Below are positions 16,783 through 24,847 of a stretch of DNA of 34,966 nucleotides, piece by piece. Position 1 is the first letter of the stretch; the number at the start of each line of letters is the position of its first letter. The position numbers were made by a program, and so were the translations under genes. Source of the DNA: Longimicrobiales bacterium. Its GTDB lineage: Bacteria > Gemmatimonadota > Gemmatimonadetes > Longimicrobiales > Gaopeijiaceae. The DNA is taken from positions 1 to 34,966 of the forward strand of contig JANQDZ010000078.1 of assembly GCA_028278645.1 (NCBI GenBank). Reading direction: 5' to 3'. The notes under the pieces were generated by a model that made no database searches, was not told the DNA's origin, and was given only the letters and a program-made list of their open reading frames with translations.

Positions 16783-18603
16783 ATGCTCGGGGGTTACGCG
16801 AACAGGATCGGCTTTGTCGACCTGACGGCTGGGAGTGTCGACTACCAAGACTCACCGGAAGATTGGAAAAGGAAGTACATCGGAGGGCGGGGCTTGGGAG
16901 TGAAGTATGTCTTTGAGAACGGCCCCGACGTTGATCCCCTGGCGCCGGAGAACCTCCTCTGCTTCATGAACGGGCCTCTGACGGGCACCGAAGCAAACAT
17001 GAGCGGACGGATGGCGGTGGTCACCAAGTCTCCGCTAACCGGCACGGTCACGGATAGCCATCACGGTGGCTGGAGCGCTGCGAGGCTGCGCTGGTCCGGG
17101 TTCGACGGGCTGATCTTCAGCGGGAAATCCGAGACCCCGGTTTACGCGTTCGTCACCGGGGAAACGGTCGAGCTCCGCGATGCTTCGGACCTTTGGGGGA
17201 AGAACGTCCACGAGACGGTGAAGATTCTCCAGGGCCGGTACGGCGAGAAGGACCTGTCCGTCATCACCATAGGGATGGCCGGTGAGAAGCTTTGCCGATT
17301 CGCCAACTGGATGAACGAGGACGACCGAGCCAGCGGCCGCGGGGGAACCGGATGTGTCGGCGGCAGCAAAAACCTGAAGGCTATCGTCATCAAGGCCGAG
17401 AAGGCTTTCCCACCGACCCTGGATCGTGACACCTGGAAGGAAGCTCACAGGCGGGCCCTCTCCACGATCATGGCGGAAGAGAACATCACGAGCCCCAAGA
17501 AAGGCGGCCTCTCCGTCTACGGGACCAATGTCCTGATGAACATCGCCAACAGCATTGGGGCGCTGCCCACCAAGAACAGCCAGATGGCGGCCTTTGGCGA
17601 TGGAGCGGAGCCCACCAGCGGCGAGTTCGTAAAAGAGAACCTCCTGGTCAACGATCCCACCTGCCACGCTTGTCCGGTCGCATGCAAAAAAGAAGTGGAG
17701 GTCAAAGAAGGTCCGTGGAAGGGTCTACGGATGGAATCCATGGAGTACGAATCCGCCTGGGCCTTCGGTGCAAACTGCGGAAACAGCGACGCCAATGCCA
17801 TCGCCAAACTCATCGACCAGTGCAACGACTACGGATTCGACACCATCGAAGCTGGGAACGTCGTTTCCGTTTACATGGAAGCCTGCCAAAAGGGCTATGC
17901 TGACGGGGGATCGCTGGACTGGGGTGATGGCGAAGGCATGGTGGCCCTCCTGGACATGATCGGGAGCCGCGAAGGGATGGGAGACCAGCTGGCCGAAGGC
18001 ACGGCCCGGGCCGCCGAATCCTTCGGGCATCCGGAAATCGCCATGACCGTGAAGGGTCAGGCCATCCCGGCCTACGACCCCCGCGGACTCAAAGGAATGG
18101 GGATCGGCTACGCAACGTCCAACCGGGGCGCCTGTCACCTCCGCGCGTACACGCCGGCTGCCGAGTTGGGTGTGATGCCGTTCGGATCCCTGAAGGTTGA
18201 TCCCCTCGCCTGGGAAGGAAAAGGCGAGCTGGTCATGATCTTCCAGAACGTCCATGCGTTCTCGGACAGCCTGAACCTCTGCAAGTTCAGCGCTTTCGCC
18301 CAGGGCGTGGAAGAGTACGCCCAACAGTACTCCGCCATGGTGGGCGTCCCCTTTACAGGGGAGGATGTTTTGCAGACCGGGGACCGCGTGTACAACCTCG
18401 AAAGGCACTACAACAACCTGGCCGGCTTTTCCGAAGGCAGCGACACTCTGCCCACCCGGTTCACCGAGGAGCCCTCCGATCAACCTGGCTCGGAAGGTCA
18501 CGTGTGCGAGTTGGAGTTGATGCTGGGTGAGTACTACGAGAAGCGCGGATGGGTGGACGGGGTCGTGCCTGAAACGAAGCTGAAGGAATTGGAGATTATT
18601 TAG
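16783..18603 (+). CDS. Tungsten-type aldehyde:ferredoxin oxidoreductase, 606 aa
   Basis: A member of the AOR family, which oxidises aldehydes or acts on related carbonyls with a bis-tungstopterin and one [4Fe-4S] cluster. The pterin-binding N-terminal signature GGRGLGVKY, then GPLTGT and SGRMAVVTKSPLTG, are present. The cluster ligands are C294HAC297PVAC301, and Cys500 lies in the DSLNLCKF motif. No signal peptide, so cytoplasmic. The ATG at 16783 was chosen because a near-perfect AAGGAGG (16771-16777) stands five bases upstream. Its three probable maturation or cofactor neighbours lie on the opposite strand immediately downstream, convergent, with 16 bases between the stops. Substrate unknown; the ferredoxin partner is not in this window. 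Confidence 0.93.
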   Translation: MLGGYANRIGFVDLTAGSVDYQDSPEDWKRKYIGGRGLGVKYVFENGPDVDPLAPENLLCFMNGPLTGTEANMSGRMAVVTKSPLTGTVTDSHHGGWSAARLRWSGFDGLIFSGKSETPVYAFVTGETVELRDASDLWGKNVHETVKILQGRYGEKDLSVITIGMAGEKLCRFANWMNEDDRASGRGGTGCVGGSKNLKAIVIKAEKAFPPTLDRDTWKEAHRRALSTIMAEENITSPKKGGLSVYGTNVLMNIANSIGALPTKNSQMAAFGDGAEPTSGEFVKENLLVNDPTCHACPVACKKEVEVKEGPWKGLRMESMEYESAWAFGANCGNSDANAIAKLIDQCNDYGFDTIEAGNVVSVYMEACQKGYADGGSLDWGDGEGMVALLDMIGSREGMGDQLAEGTARAAESFGHPEIAMTVKGQAIPAYDPRGLKGMGIGYATSNRGACHLRAYTPAAELGVMPFGSLKVDPLAWEGKGELVMIFQNVHAFSDSLNLCKFSAFAQGVEEYAQQYSAMVGVPFTGEDVLQTGDRVYNLERHYNNLAGFSEGSDTLPTRFTEEPSDQPGSEGHVCELELMLGEYYEKRGWVDGVVPETKLKELEII

Positions 18604-18619
18604 GCCCGGAGCTTCTCCT

Positions 18620-18904
18620 TCATGCCCCGGCACGGAGCGTCTTGAGAGCGAAGCGGTCCATGAAGTCATCGGCGAGGTGCTCGTCGATCTCGAGCGTCAC
18701 CTTCGTTTGTCCGACAGATAGAGATCCGATCCGGAAGGGCTCCATCCTCTCCAGCTCCGCCCACCAGCCTGGGCCTTCCACTCGGCCCTCGCTGGAAACC
18801 GAGCCGCCCAGTTCCGCCAGGTATTCCTTGAGGAGGAAGAACGGAATCCCTCGAATCTCCCGGATGATGGTTCGCTTGGGACGACCCCCTGCTTCCGCGC
18901 CCAT
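18620..18904 (-). CDS. Small conserved-looking protein following MoaD, 94 aa, possibly DUF1952-like
   Basis: I do not recognise it with certainty. It begins GRPKRTIIREIRGIPFFLLK and has a strand-rich C-terminal half (SLSVGQTKVTLEIDEH). Size and position right after MoaD recall the C-terminal domain found fused to MoaD in some Thermus proteins (Pfam DUF1952); this comparison is from memory and unverified. A GGAGG ribosome binding site lies five bases before the ATG. It comes 23 bases after MoaD and ends 16 bases from the AOR stop. Its place in the AOR-MoaD-radical SAM cluster suggests a role in tungstopterin assembly or AOR maturation (inference). Confidence 0.7.
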   Translation of the reverse strand: MGAEAGGRPKRTIIREIRGIPFFLLKEYLAELGGSVSSEGRVEGPGWWAELERMEPFRIGSLSVGQTKVTLEIDEHLADDFMDRFALKTLRAGA

Positions 18905-18927
18905 GCCGGCCTCCGTCCCCCCCTGCC

Positions 18928-19215
18928 CTATCCGCCGCCCACCGGTGGGAAAATGTCCACGGTATCAGCCGGATCCAGAATGCTTTGAAACTGGTCTTCC
19001 AGGTAGACCACCTCACGCCCGTTGATGAACATCTTCAGGTAGCTATGGAGCTGCCCTTGTTCATCGAGCAGAGGCGTCTTCAGGGCCGGGTTCTGGGAGA
19101 CCAACAGGTCGATCAGATCCTGGGCGCTGGATCCCGATTCCACTTCAACATCCAACGACGGCCCCCCCACCAAGTCTCGCAGCGTGGCGTAGAATCTGAT
19201 CGTCATCACGGACAT
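18928..19215 (-). CDS. moaD: MoaD/ThiS family sulfur carrier, 95 aa
   Basis: A ubiquitin-like protein that carries sulfur as a C-terminal thiocarboxylate for building the dithiolene of molybdopterin/tungstopterin. The N-terminal strand MTIRFYATLRDLVG and the C-terminal DTVDIFPPVGGG are diagnostic; it ends in three glycines, as AOR-linked MoaD proteins often do. The ATG at 19215 was chosen because AAGGGA lies seven bases upstream. It overlaps the end of the radical-SAM gene by ten bases, so the two are translationally linked. The gene probably serves the tungsten enzyme next door; whether the genome also has a general MoaD is not visible. Confidence 0.9.
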   Translation of the reverse strand: MSVMTIRFYATLRDLVGGPSLDVEVESGSSAQDLIDLLVSQNPALKTPLLDEQGQLHSYLKMFINGREVVYLEDQFQSILDPADTVDIFPPVGGG

Positions 19216-20516
19216 TGGATGATCCCTTGTGCCCAAAGACATCCACCACAAACCGGGAATGTCGTATTCCCGATGCAGTCCTCCTCGTTGGCCTCGGAGA
19301 GGTCACACCCTCCACAAAAACTACACGGGGCGAAGGCGAAGTTGTGGAGCCGCTCTCGATAAGCCACATACTCAGGATCCAGCCAAAGTTCCCTGAGCGG
19401 GCGATCGGCCACGTTCCCGATGACATGTTTTCGGGAAAGACGCGGCTTCTGATGAAAGAAACTGGTGTGGGTATGCATCAGGGGCCAGCACGGGCTCACG
19501 TCCCCGTTCCATGCGATGGAGGTGGTCCCGCTCTCTACGAAGTTGCAGGTGTCATTGGCCCCACTCCAGTTATTCCCGGCGAACTCGATATTGAGCTGAC
19601 TGTTGAATGCCTCGAAAAGGGCGTCTCGGGTCCACTCGTCGAAGTCCATCCGGGGCAGTTTGAGCCGGGGAAGGTGGGGGGCCTCAAGGTAGGCGATGTC
19701 GTGAACGGTTTGACGAAAAACGGTCTCGGCCTGCATGTCCGCCGTGGCCGGCTGGAGGTTGCTCACTGAGAAGTGCTTCGCCTTGAAGGACCTCCCGAGT
19801 CGGATGACATGAGGCAGGTCGGCCATGTTCCGCCTCATGGCCACGAAGGCAACGCCGATCTCCGGCTTTGGGTGGTGATCGGCAGGCCGAAGGCGGGAGA
19901 ACCGTTTCATGTTTTCCTGAATCTGGGGGAGGTTGGCTCCCAGGCGAACATCGGCGAAGGCATCTGTTGACGCTCCGTCGAGGGAGACCCACAGCAGGTC
20001 CAAACCTGCGTCGATCAGTTGTATGGACAGGCCCTCTGTAAGAAGGGTGCCGTTGGTGATCAACTCGACCTTCGAACCCAGCGCTTTGGCCTGTGCCACC
20101 CAGGACGGAATTTTCCGATGATGCAGGGGCTCCCCGATCCCCCCGAAGTAGACGCTTGGGACCGGTTCGATCTCCTTCAACCCACCCAGGATGGCCGCGA
20201 AAGTCTCATCGGACATCTGGCCTGAAGGTTTCTCCCATTCGTTTCGGAAGCAGGTGATACAATCCAGATTGCACGCTACCGTCGGCTCCACATAGACCTT
20301 GGTCAACTGGCTGACCGGTCGATGCATGCGGAGATGGTTCCCTCCCTCGTCGAGTCGGACCTTCGCGCCGGGATGGAGGCCGAACCTCCTCACCACCTCG
20401 GGCGGAAGCACCAGCCGGCCGGCCTCATCGACTTGAGCCCATTCGGAAGCACCTTTGGCTGACATCGCATCTGGCGCCGGCCGATTGGGTCGCAAGAAAT
20501 GATCGATTAGGCTCAT
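19206..20516 (-). CDS. Radical SAM/SPASM protein with AbrB-like N-terminus, probable tungsten-oxidoreductase maturase
   Basis: A 436-aa iron-sulfur enzyme. Residues about 27-60 form a SpoVT/AbrB-like swapped-hairpin segment (VDEAGRLVLPPEVVRRFGL). The radical-SAM cluster motif is C82NLDC86ITC89, followed by VYFGGIGEP and ELITNGTLL. A SPASM-like C-terminal region has many cysteines (PCSFCGGCDL, FPVCGGCLW) for auxiliary clusters. The combination of AbrB-like front, radical SAM and SPASM beside a tungsten AOR matches the family named tungsten cofactor oxidoreductase radical SAM maturase (from memory). It is the first gene of the minus-strand trio with MoaD and the 94-aa protein. The start at 20516 is uncertain: no strong ribosome binding site, and a GTG at 20561 would add 15 residues. 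Confidence 0.88.
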   Translation of the reverse strand: MSLIDHFLRPNRPAPDAMSAKGASEWAQVDEAGRLVLPPEVVRRFGLHPGAKVRLDEGGNHLRMHRPVSQLTKVYVEPTVACNLDCITCFRNEWEKPSGQMSDETFAAILGGLKEIEPVPSVYFGGIGEPLHHRKIPSWVAQAKALGSKVELITNGTLLTEGLSIQLIDAGLDLLWVSLDGASTDAFADVRLGANLPQIQENMKRFSRLRPADHHPKPEIGVAFVAMRRNMADLPHVIRLGRSFKAKHFSVSNLQPATADMQAETVFRQTVHDIAYLEAPHLPRLKLPRMDFDEWTRDALFEAFNSQLNIEFAGNNWSGANDTCNFVESGTTSIAWNGDVSPCWPLMHTHTSFFHQKPRLSRKHVIGNVADRPLRELWLDPEYVAYRERLHNFAFAPCSFCGGCDLSEANEEDCIGNTTFPVCGGCLWAQGIIQCP

Positions 20517-20948
20517 GATTCTAGTCGGGGTGGAATAGGCCTTACCACGAAAAGAAGACACCTAGCCCGGGGCCTGGTTCCAGCCGAGGGACCAATGATC
20601 CACACCGCCAAGGTACTGGAGGCAACCATAGGCGTGAGAATGTCGGTGGGGTAAGGGACGGGCAAGGCGGTGAAGGTGGCTTCGTAGCGGTTCGCGGGTG
20701 GAAACCTCCGCATTCGAGAACCGTCTCCTTTCCAGTACACCTGGCGCTCAATCCGTCCCCACGAGTGGGCACCCTCGGGTTTTCAGAAGGAAGGGGTTTC
20801 TCACTTTCTCTTGCGATCATGGGGTTTTGGCCCCTGAGGCCGGAAGGAATGATCCTTGCAGATAAGATGTGTTTTAAAGTCCTCTGCTGAGCGGGTTTGT
20901 TGCACGTTTCGGGAGGGCGTGGAGCTTGGATAAAACCCGGAGATACCC
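20517..20948. other. Divergent intergenic region
   Basis: It lies between the radical-SAM operon (leftward) and the CarboxypepD_reg gene (rightward) and should hold promoters for both. I find TTGCAG (20856-20861) and TTGCAC (20900-20905), but neither has a good -10 at normal spacing. Open frames on the minus strand here are proline-rich and look like chance. No RNA gene or repeat was recognised. Confidence 0.4.
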
Positions 20949-21680
20949 ATGATAAAACGCTTAGGGTGGGTCTCGGTTTTTGGTCTCCTGGTGGGTTCTT
21001 CTGTAGTCGGAGCACAGGAACCGGAAACCGATGAAGCGAAGTTGCTGGGGAAAGTTACCGATGCCACGACCGGTAGTCCCGTCCTCGGCGCGTTCGTCGG
21101 GATCCAGGGAAAGAAATGGGGCGTCACCACGAACGATGACGGCCTGTTTCTCATCGAGGGCCTTTCCCCTGGGGAGGTGTCGATCTCCATCGAGCAGCTG
21201 GGGTATGTGGATATCCTTCAGACAGTTCAGGTAGGGAGGGATTCAGGCACGGTCGAATTCCTCCTCACTCCTGATCCAATCCTCATGGAAGGGATTCAGG
21301 TGGTCATGGACCGTTTCAAACGCCGCCGGCTGAGCTACCCCTATGCCCACCAACTCGTCGAAGCCGACGATCTGGCTCGGTCTCCCTACCCTGACCTGGT
21401 GGAACTCATCGCCTCCACCTCATTCCTCAGGCCGTTTCCTTGCCCGTGGAGAATCCTGGAGAACACCTGCGCCCGGGTCCGAGGTCAAACCGTACCGGTG
21501 ACCGTGTACATCGATGAGTTCCCTACCCCTGGGGGCCTGGATTACCTCCGCTCCGTTCAACCCCAGGAACTGCATCTGGTGGAGATCTTCCACTCGAAGA
21601 GCCATGTCCGAGCCTATACAAAGGCCTTCATGGAACGGACAGGAGAACGTCCTCGCGCTCTGATGCCCCTCTGGTACTGA
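20949..21680 (+). CDS. Exported CarboxypepD_reg-like protein with TonB-plug-like region, 243 aa
   Basis: An envelope protein without a transport barrel. The signal peptide ends near VVGAQ. Residues about 30-105 are a carboxypeptidase-regulatory-like beta-sandwich (GKVTDATTGSPVLGAFVGIQ, then TNDDGLFLIEGLSPGEVSI). The remainder resembles the plug part of TonB-dependent receptors, but the protein stops long before a barrel could form. Such short forms are frequent in Gemmatimonadota (family impression). A GGAG lies before the ATG. It stands alone on the plus strand, 143 bases before a PadR gene. A role as a surface binding or signalling protein is a guess. Confidence 0.78.
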   Translation: MIKRLGWVSVFGLLVGSSVVGAQEPETDEAKLLGKVTDATTGSPVLGAFVGIQGKKWGVTTNDDGLFLIEGLSPGEVSISIEQLGYVDILQTVQVGRDSGTVEFLLTPDPILMEGIQVVMDRFKRRRLSYPYAHQLVEADDLARSPYPDLVELIASTSFLRPFPCPWRILENTCARVRGQTVPVTVYIDEFPTPGGLDYLRSVQPQELHLVEIFHSKSHVRAYTKAFMERTGERPRALMPLWY

Positions 21681-21765
21681 GCTGGGGGCCTACGGCCCTC
21701 GCTCGTCTCGCGGTCAGCACACAGGTCGTGGGTGAGAGGTCAGGAAGGGCTATTGCACTAGCATC

Positions 21766-21800
21766 CCTACTTACATAGGTTGCAACCCTAGAATGTAGGG
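21766..21800 (+). promoter_or_regulatory. Candidate PadR operator pair upstream of module 1
   Basis: Two short palindromes, CCTA-N6-TAGG (21766-21779) and CCTA-N5-TAGG (21787-21799), begin 21 bases apart, that is two helical turns. Between and overlapping them is the perfect palindrome GGTTGCAACC (21778-21787). The second one contains TAGAAT, close to a -10 box. The PadR start codon is 24 bases downstream. PadR proteins usually repress their own operon by binding such sites. Confidence 0.45.
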
Positions 21801-21823
21801 AACCCCAGACCGGAAGACCTCAT

Positions 21824-22153
21824 ATGGCGGAGCGCCGGTATCTAGGAGAGTTCGAACACTTCGTCCTCGCCACCGCCCTCCGACTCGGGCGTGGCTACGG
21901 AACCGAATTGATCCGCGAGCTGGAAACGTGCACGGGCCGGCAGGTCCAAGGGGGCGCCCTCTACGCGACACTCGACCGGCTTGAGTCGAAGGGCTACTTG
22001 ATCAGCGAGATGGGCCCGCCCGATCCGCAACGGGGGGGCCGTCCCAAACGATTCGTTCGGGTGACCCCTGAGGGGTTGCGTGCCCTTGCGGATCAGCGTG
22101 AGGCCTTCCTCCGAGTATGGAATGGGATGGAAGCTAGGTTCGAGGACGCATGA
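21824..22153 (+). CDS. PadR family transcriptional regulator, module 1, 109 aa
   Basis: A winged-helix repressor of the short PadR-s1 type. The HTH region ALRLGRGYGTELIRELE and the wing GALYATLDRLESKGYLIS are typical, and the C-terminus is a single dimerisation helix. It overlaps the downstream permease start by ATGA (22150-22153), so the two are translationally coupled. It probably represses its own operon through the CTA/TAG palindromes just upstream. The inducing signal is unknown; PadR proteins often respond to small hydrophobic compounds. No other candidate identity. Confidence 0.9.
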   Translation: MAERRYLGEFEHFVLATALRLGRGYGTELIRELETCTGRQVQGGALYATLDRLESKGYLISEMGPPDPQRGGRPKRFVRVTPEGLRALADQREAFLRVWNGMEARFEDA

Positions 22154-24804
22154 GATCCGCACCCCCTTCGATCCTTCGGCGGCTCCTCGCCTGGCTGCTG
22201 ACACCTGGTCCCGCGCGGGACGGCCTGGTCGGGGATCTGGATGAGCTGTATGTGCAACGGCTTCGAGCCGGCCGAGCCACCGCCACCCTCTGGTATCTGC
22301 GGCAGGTGGCATCCACGGTGATTCACTATTCACCGCGTCGACTGCTGGCCTGGTGGAGACGACCTGACGGGACCGGAAAGACGGAGGAGCTCAGAACGAG
22401 TTTGGGATCCGCCCTGAGGGCGTTAAAGCGGAGGCCCGGATTCGCGGCCGTGGTGGTTCTCACGCTGGCGCTGGGAATCGGGGCGAACACTGCGGTCTTT
22501 AGCGTGGTGCGGTCGGTAGTCCTGCAACCCCTTCCGTTCCCGGAGGCCGACCGTTTGGCCGTTCTCCTACTCCGGATGGAGAGAGCTGGGTATCCGGAAG
22601 GGCACCCCTCAATACCCGAATACGTAACCTACCGCGATCAGCTGCGCTCGTGGGAGCAGCTCGCGGCGTATCGCATTTTCGAGGCCACGGTCACGGGAAG
22701 CGGCGGCTACGCTGAGCGGGTGTATGTCGCCGTCACCACCCGGAACCTCTTTGCGGCGCTCGGAGCAGAGGCGGTCCACGGGCGGACGTTTACCTCAGAT
22801 GAAGATCAGCCTGGATCGGATGCTGTGGCCCTGCTCAGCTACGGCTATTGGCAAAGCCGCTACGGGGCAGATCCCGGTGTGGTCGGCAAAGACGTCGTCC
22901 TGGAGGGTCGGACGCGCACGATCGTCGGTGTGATGCCGGCGGGGTTCGGCTTTCCAGACACCGACGTCCGCTTCTGGGTGCCGCTGGCCATCTCGTCGCA
23001 ACATCTCGCCGCGCGCGGCGTTCACCAGTATTCTGTGGTGGGACGGCTCCAACCTGGCGTCACCCTCGCTTCCGCGGAGACAGAGCTCGCTGCCGTCACG
23101 CAGCGCGTAACTGCCGACCCGGCCTTCAATTTTCACGACTGGCACCCGGCTTTCCTTCGCCCCTTGCGGGCTCAGATTGTGGGGGACGTTTCGCAGGCGC
23201 TCTGGATGATTTTCGCCGCCGTGGGCCTCGTGCTGGTGATCGCGTGTGCTAACGTCGCGAACCTCCTGTTGGTACGTTCCGAGGACCGGGCCCGGGAGAT
23301 GGCAGTGCGCAGTGCGCTCGGCGCGGGACGGGGCCGCCTTCTATTGCAGCTTCTCACCGAAAGTCTCGTCATGACGTCGGCAGGAGGGTTGGCCGGGGTA
23401 ATACTCGCTTGGATCGGCGTCGATGTGTTGCACGCGATGGCCCCCCCGGGGCTACCGCGCCTGGAGGAGATCTCGGTCGATGGCATCGTGCTCGCCCTCA
23501 CGGTGTTCATCACGCTGAGCGCCGCCCTGCTGTTCGGCGTCCTCCCGGCCCTTCAGGTCGGGCGTACCGACGTTCAGCGGAGGCTCCGCGAGGAAGGTGG
23601 GAGCACCACGGCGGGTAGGGCGCGAACCCGCCTACGCCATACTCTCGTGGTCTCCGAGACCGCCCTCGCGGTCGTGCTGTTGATCTCGGCGGGGCTACTA
23701 CTTCAAAGCTATCGGCGCGTTTCGAGCGTCGATCCCGGATACAGTACGGAGCAGGTGCTGACGGCGACCCTCGACCTGCCCGATGAACGTTACGCGGAGT
23801 GGGAGGACCCCGTGGCGTTCTACGAGTCGCTTCTGGCTCGCGTGAGGGGGCTTCCTGGTGTTACCGCTGCAGGAGCCGTCCGCCATGCGCCGCTCTCGGG
23901 CCCGGTCGGGCCGAGCAGCGTCGAAGTGGAAGGATGGGTCGAACTGCCCGATGCCTCTCCGCCCGTCGCCGTAATACAGGTCGCCACTCCCGGATACTTC
24001 GAGGCGATGGGGATCCCCGTGCTCGAGGGCCGGGCTCTGGACGCTGGCGACCGGGATGGGTCCACTCCGGTCGCCGTCGTAACGGAGTCGTTCGCGCGGA
24101 GCTACTGGCCGGGAAAGAGTGTGCTCGGCGGCCGGCTCCGATTGGACGACCCTGACCTCCCCTTCGCCAAGATCGTCGGCGTGGTGCCGGACATGCGCCA
24201 AAACCGCTTGGACCGTCCACCCGAACACGGGACAATGTTTCTGCCGCATGCGCAGGCGCCGGGGCGATCGATGACGCTTGCCGTCCGGTCGTCCGTCGAA
24301 CCCACCTCGCTGGTGAGCGCAATCCAAACCGAGGTCGCCGCCTTGGACCCGAGCATTCCAGTTTACGAAGTGCGCACCATGGAGGAAGCCCTCGCTGACA
24401 CCACAGCCTCGGAGCGCTTCACCGCGCTCCTCCAACTCCTCTTCGCGCTCGTGGCGCTCTCGCTTTCCGCGGTGGGGCTCTACGGGGTGCTTGCATTCAC
24501 GGTGGCGCGCCGCACGAACGAGATCGGGATTCGCATCGCCCTGGGTGCAGGGCGCCGCCGCGTGAGGCGCATGGTCATGCGACAGGGGATGGGCCTCGTC
24601 GCCCTGGCGATCGCTGTTGGATTAGTGGGAGCCCTCGCGGTTGGTCGGTCGCTCGAACGCCTCCTGTACCGCACCTCGGCTCTGGACCCGCTCACCTATT
24701 GCGTGGTCGTCGCCACTCTCCTCCTGGTCGCAATCCTAGCCTCCTGGATTCCGGCACGCCGCGCGAGCTCGGCAGACCCGATTCGTGCCTTGCGGGCCGA
24801 GTAA
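22150..24804 (+). CDS. ADOP-type MacB/FtsX-like permease, module 1, 884 aa
   Basis: An inner-membrane protein with two fused FtsX/MacB permease halves and no ATPase domain. Such ADOP proteins (acidobacterial duplicated orphan permeases) occur in PadR-linked families and may act in export or as mechanotransmission devices. A cytoplasmic prefix (about 1-80, GLVGDLDELYVQRL) precedes the first membrane segment at about 97-120 (LALGIGANTAVFSVV). A large periplasmic MacB-type domain follows, then three more segments. The pattern repeats from about residue 490 and ends ASWIPARRASSADPIRAL. The two copies of the EMAVRSALGAGRGR / EIGIRIALGAGRRR motif mark the two halves. It is convergent with module 2, with 43 bases between the stops. 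Confidence 0.9.
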   Translation: MRSAPPSILRRLLAWLLTPGPARDGLVGDLDELYVQRLRAGRATATLWYLRQVASTVIHYSPRRLLAWWRRPDGTGKTEELRTSLGSALRALKRRPGFAAVVVLTLALGIGANTAVFSVVRSVVLQPLPFPEADRLAVLLLRMERAGYPEGHPSIPEYVTYRDQLRSWEQLAAYRIFEATVTGSGGYAERVYVAVTTRNLFAALGAEAVHGRTFTSDEDQPGSDAVALLSYGYWQSRYGADPGVVGKDVVLEGRTRTIVGVMPAGFGFPDTDVRFWVPLAISSQHLAARGVHQYSVVGRLQPGVTLASAETELAAVTQRVTADPAFNFHDWHPAFLRPLRAQIVGDVSQALWMIFAAVGLVLVIACANVANLLLVRSEDRAREMAVRSALGAGRGRLLLQLLTESLVMTSAGGLAGVILAWIGVDVLHAMAPPGLPRLEEISVDGIVLALTVFITLSAALLFGVLPALQVGRTDVQRRLREEGGSTTAGRARTRLRHTLVVSETALAVVLLISAGLLLQSYRRVSSVDPGYSTEQVLTATLDLPDERYAEWEDPVAFYESLLARVRGLPGVTAAGAVRHAPLSGPVGPSSVEVEGWVELPDASPPVAVIQVATPGYFEAMGIPVLEGRALDAGDRDGSTPVAVVTESFARSYWPGKSVLGGRLRLDDPDLPFAKIVGVVPDMRQNRLDRPPEHGTMFLPHAQAPGRSMTLAVRSSVEPTSLVSAIQTEVAALDPSIPVYEVRTMEEALADTTASERFTALLQLLFALVALSLSAVGLYGVLAFTVARRTNEIGIRIALGAGRRRVRRMVMRQGMGLVALAIAVGLVGALAVGRSLERLLYRTSALDPLTYCVVVATLLLVAILASWIPARRASSADPIRALRAE

Positions 24805-24847
24805 GCGGCCGTGGGCGATCCGCTGGTCCTCACCCACACCATCCCAC

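Noticed and set aside
17725-18669. A 314-codon open frame antisense to the AOR gene
   Set aside because: It lies wholly opposite a strongly supported gene with cofactor motifs and a near-perfect ribosome binding site. Long antisense frames are expected in GC-rich coding DNA.
20542-21015. A 157-codon minus-strand frame across the intergenic region and the CarboxypepD_reg start
   Set aside because: Proline-rich, low-complexity product, no ribosome binding site seen, and it overlaps a gene with a clear signal peptide.
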